A DNA stretch of 64,000 bases. It comes from Stappia sp. 28M-7. GTDB lineage: Bacteria; Pseudomonadota; Alphaproteobacteria; Rhizobiales; Stappiaceae. Below are positions 61,839-64,000 of the stretch, one piece after another. A program made the translations under genes and the position numbers. A model generated the notes under the pieces. That model was not told the DNA's origin. It searched no databases and saw only the letters and a program-made list of their open reading frames with translations. Position 1 is the first letter of the stretch; each line of letters begins with the position of its first letter. The stretch covers positions 558,001-622,000 of the forward strand of contig NZ_JACMIA010000001.1 of assembly GCF_014252955.1 (NCBI RefSeq), written 5' to 3'.

Positions 61839-62697
61839 CCAGCGACACCAGCACGAAGGAGATGATCATCAAGAGCACCCAGGCGTTCAGCTTGGCGATG
61901 GAAACCAGCGTCCAGCCGTTGGCCTGGTCCGGATAGCTCCAGGCGCGGGCGAAGGTGCCGATGTTCTCCGCCAGCCAGATGAACAGCGCCACGAGGAAGA
62001 AGCCGAGCACCAGGGGCATGCGGTGCCGGTAGCGATAGACCGAGTAGTGCACCCAGGTCCGCCCGTAGAGCAGGAACAGGGCGGCGAACAGGCCGAGCCG
62101 GATGTCGATCGTGTAGTGGTGGGTGAAGAAGTTCACATAGATCGCCAGCGCGAAGAGCCATGTGGTCCAGAGCGGCGGATAGTGCGAATAGGCGAAGTCG
62201 AAGATCCGCGAGACGCGGGCGAGATAGCTGCCCACCGCCGCATACATGAAGCCGGAAAACAGCGGCACACCCTGGATGCGGAAGAAGCTCTCCTCCGGAT
62301 AGACCCAGGACCCGGCGGCCGTCTTGAACACCTCCATCGCCGTGCCGACGACATGGAAGATCAGGATGACCTTGGCCTCGTCGAGGGTCTCGAACCGGGC
62401 GGCGAGCAGCCAGACCTGGATCGCCAGCGCGGCGAGGAAGAGAAAGTCGTAGCGCGCAAGCCCGACCTCTTCCGGATACCAGAAGCGGGTGGCGAGGATC
62501 AGCGCCAGCAGCAGCGCGCCGTAGATGCAGGCATAGGCCTGCTTGACGCCGAAGGCCAGGAACTCGACCCCGGCCCGCGCCAGCACCCCGCCGCCGAGGC
62601 GCCGGTAGACGAAGGGCAGGGTCCGGTGCAGGGCCTGCTCCGTACGGGAGGCCGCATTGGTCGGCCGCGCGAGCCGGCGCACAAGGTCAAGTCGCAT
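61798..62697 (-). CDS. DUF817 integral membrane protein
   Basis: A 299-residue protein with seven or eight membrane helices belonging to DUF817 (YoaT-like). Signature segments are FGVKQAYACIYGALLLALI, FETLDEAKVILIFHVVGTAMEVFKTAAGSWVYPEE and WLFALAIYVNFFTHHY. The function is unknown. Its C-terminus is antisense to the end of the LysR gene by 41 bp. It follows the HAD nucleotidase start region on the same strand, 15 bp away. Confidence 0.87.
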   Translation of the reverse strand: MRLDLVRRLARPTNAASRTEQALHRTLPFVYRRLGGGVLARAGVEFLAFGVKQAYACIYGALLLALILATRFWYPEEVGLARYDFLFLAALAIQVWLLAARFETLDEAKVILIFHVVGTAMEVFKTAAGSWVYPEESFFRIQGVPLFSGFMYAAVGSYLARVSRIFDFAYSHYPPLWTTWLFALAIYVNFFTHHYTIDIRLGLFAALFLLYGRTWVHYSVYRYRHRMPLVLGFFLVALFIWLAENIGTFARAWSYPDQANGWTLVSIAKLNAWVLLMIISFVLVSLVNRPRREPAAADR

Positions 62698-62712
62698 CGC
62701 CCGTCTCCGCGC

Positions 62713-63450
62713 TCAGGCGTTCATCGCCCCGTGCACCGCGTTTAGGAACCCGGTCAGGTCGTCGGTGACGAAGTCGACATGGGGGGCGTTCTGTCCCTCC
62801 ATCTCCCACTCCTCGCGGAAGACGCCGCGCGTGCCCTCGGGCACCAGAAGCACCGAGCGCATGCCGAGCTTGTGCGGCACCTGGAGATTGCGGGCGAGAT
62901 CCTCGAACATCGCCGCGCGCGCCGGCGAGACGCCGGTCTTGTCCAGGAAGCGGTTGTAGGTCTCCAGGTTCGGCTTGGGCAGCAGGCCGGCGGCGACGAT
63001 GTCGAAGATGTCGTCGAAATGCTCGGAAATCCCGAGCCGGGCCGCGGTGCGCTCCGCATGCGGCCGGTCGCCGTTGGTGAAGATGTACTTCCTGCCCGGC
63101 AGCCGCGCGATCGCCACGCCAAGGTCCGGATTGGGCTGGACCGGCGAATAGTCGATGTCGTGGACATATTCCAGGAAGGCGTCGGGTTCGATCCGGTGCT
63201 CGATCATCAGCCCGCGCAAGGTCGTGCCGTAATCGCGGTAGAACGCCTTCTGCTTCGCCCGTGCCTCGTCCGCCCCCAGCCCGAGGTGACGCGCGATATA
63301 GTCGGAGATGCGCGCGTCGATCTGCGAGAACAGGTCGGAGCTCGGCGGATAGAGCGTGTTGTCGAGGTCGAAGACCCACGCCTCCACGCCCATGAAGACC
63401 CGAAGATCCTGCTCGTGCGCGTGGGGGCCTTCGCCTGCCGTGATGCTCAT
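62713..63450 (-). CDS. HAD-family pyrimidine 5'-nucleotidase
   Basis: A 245-residue HAD hydrolase of the SDT1/PHM8-like group. Motif I is [10 protein letters not shown] near residue 27-36, motif II the Thr in [12 protein letters not shown] near 123, motif III the Lys in [13 protein letters not shown] near 160, and motif [10 protein letters not shown] near 178. The family removes phosphate from UMP and CMP. The start at 63450 overlaps the argB stop by 4 bp, so it is read from the argB mRNA; a start about 20 codons in (MGVEAWVF) is possible. The argB-nucleotidase pair is standard in Hyphomicrobiales. Confidence 0.9.
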   Translation of the reverse strand: MSITAGEGPHAHEQDLRVFMGVEAWVFDLDNTLYPPSSDLFSQIDARISDYIARHLGLGADEARAKQKAFYRDYGTTLRGLMIEHRIEPDAFLEYVHDIDYSPVQPNPDLGVAIARLPGRKYIFTNGDRPHAERTAARLGISEHFDDIFDIVAAGLLPKPNLETYNRFLDKTGVSPARAAMFEDLARNLQVPHKLGMRSVLLVPEGTRGVFREEWEMEGQNAPHVDFVTDDLTGFLNAVHGAMNA

Positions 63451-64000
63451 GGACGCAGCAAGGTCCCGGCGCCCTGGTCGGTGAACAGCTCCAGAAGCAC
63501 CGCGTGCGGCACCTTGCCGTTGAGGATGACGACGCCCTCGACGCCGCGCTCCAGCGCCTCGATGCAGGTCTCGACCTTCGGGATCATGCCGCCGGAGATC
63601 GTGCCGTCCTCGATCAGCGCGCGGGCCTGCGAGACGGTCAGCTCCTTGATCAGCTTGCCGTTGGCGTCGAGCACGCCCGGAACGTCCGTGAGGAATAGCA
63701 GCCGCTTGGCATCGAGCGCGCCGGCGATGGCGCCGGCGAAGGTGTCGGCATTGATGTTGTAGGTCTCGCCGTCGACGCCGGGGGCAACCGGCGCGACCAC
63801 CGGGATCAGCTCTTCCTTCATGACCAGGCGCAGCACGGTCGGGTTGACCTCCGCCGGCTCGCCGACGAAGCCGAGGTCGAGGATCTGCTCGATCGCCGAA
63901 TTGGGATCGCGCACCCGCCGCTGCAGCTTCTCGGCCGTGACCATGTTGCCGTCCTTGCCGCACAGGCCGACCGCCTTGCCGCCCTCGGCATTGATCAGGT
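63447..64000 (-). CDS. argB: Acetylglutamate kinase, C-terminal part
   Basis: Phosphorylates N-acetylglutamate in arginine synthesis. The gene is cut by the right edge; about 183 codons of the 3' end are visible. From the edge inwards the sequence reads [15 protein letters not shown], the typical ArgB substrate and ATP segment, then EEQILDLGF-like [40 protein letters not shown] and [10 protein letters not shown] start codon visible at 63944 is internal, because the frame continues with clear ArgB sequence to the window end. Confidence 0.95.
   Translation of the reverse strand, partial: LINAEGGKAVGLCGKDGNMVTAEKLQRRVRDPNSAIEQILDLGFVGEPAEVNPTVLRLVMKEELIPVVAPVAPGVDGETYNINADTFAGAIAGALDAKRLLFLTDVPGVLDANGKLIKELTVSQARALIEDGTISGGMIPKVETCIEALERGVEGVVILNGKVPHAVLLELFTDQGAGTLLRP

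Overview
The window is a high-GC, densely packed chromosomal segment that most resembles an alphaproteobacterium of the order Hyphomicrobiales (Rhizobiales), plausibly Stappiaceae (Stappia, Pannonibacter or Labrenzia-like). This placement is inference. It rests on the short PutA next to a divergent Lrp-type regulator, a complete cpa/tad pilus locus with candidate CtrA boxes, and the argB / HAD nucleotidase / dapD / dapE / truA / fmt / def neighbourhood typical of this order. I saw no tRNA, rRNA, CRISPR array, insertion sequence or prophage.

Layout. (1) 1-8550: a divergent Lrp-type regulator (cut by the window edge) and putA for proline catabolism, then a leftward block with a DUF1194 VWA protein and a tightly overlapping mgsA-glk-hrpB operon. 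(2) 9129-24987: a rightward nucleoside regulon. A SorC/DeoR-type regulator is followed by two tandem BMP-family binding proteins, a double-domain ATPase and two permeases (an ABC nucleoside importer). Then come cdd, a purine nucleoside phosphorylase, deoC, deoA, deoB, a phytanoyl-CoA dioxygenase-like oxygenase, add, upp, an SDR and a PfkB-family kinase. Together they should import nucleosides, deaminate and phosphorolyse them, and pass (deoxy)ribose phosphate to central metabolism while recycling bases. (3) 25136-29590: a membrane-anchored aspartic protease, galM, a deacetylase-like amidohydrolase, a HAD phosphatase and an orphan PhnD-like periplasmic protein.

(4) 29598-41708: the Tad/Flp pilus locus. 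Two TadE-like pseudopilins and a small CpaC-N-like secreted protein run leftward. The 59-residue Flp pilin, cpaA, cpaB, cpaC, cpaD, cpaE, cpaF, tadB and tadC run rightward, and tadD runs leftward. Candidate CtrA boxes lie before cpaB, tadD and, more weakly, the pilin. (5) 41909-48181: an M17 aminopeptidase, a MarR-type regulator, an NlpC/P60 peptidase, a receiver-like protein with a Ser where the phospho-accepting Asp is expected, a GhrA-type reductase and rmuC. (6) 48387-57574: def, marC, fmt, a GNAT enzyme, truA, DUF2189, dapE, DUF805, a methyltransferase, dapD and an EamA transporter, so translation initiation and lysine/diaminopimelate synthesis sit together. (7) 57609-64000: PhnA/YjdM, an electrophile-reduction operon (Old Yellow Enzyme, cupin, zinc-type quinone reductase) divergent from its likely LysR regulator, DUF817, a HAD pyrimidine 5'-nucleotidase and the 3' part of argB.

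The most interesting points are the PHYHD1-like 2-oxoglutarate oxygenase inside a deoxynucleoside-degradation operon, the clustered CtrA-like boxes of the pilus locus, a long inverted repeat before mgsA, the divergent OYE/LysR control region with two perfect dyads and back-to-back -10 elements, and a receiver-like protein that lacks its phosphorylation site.
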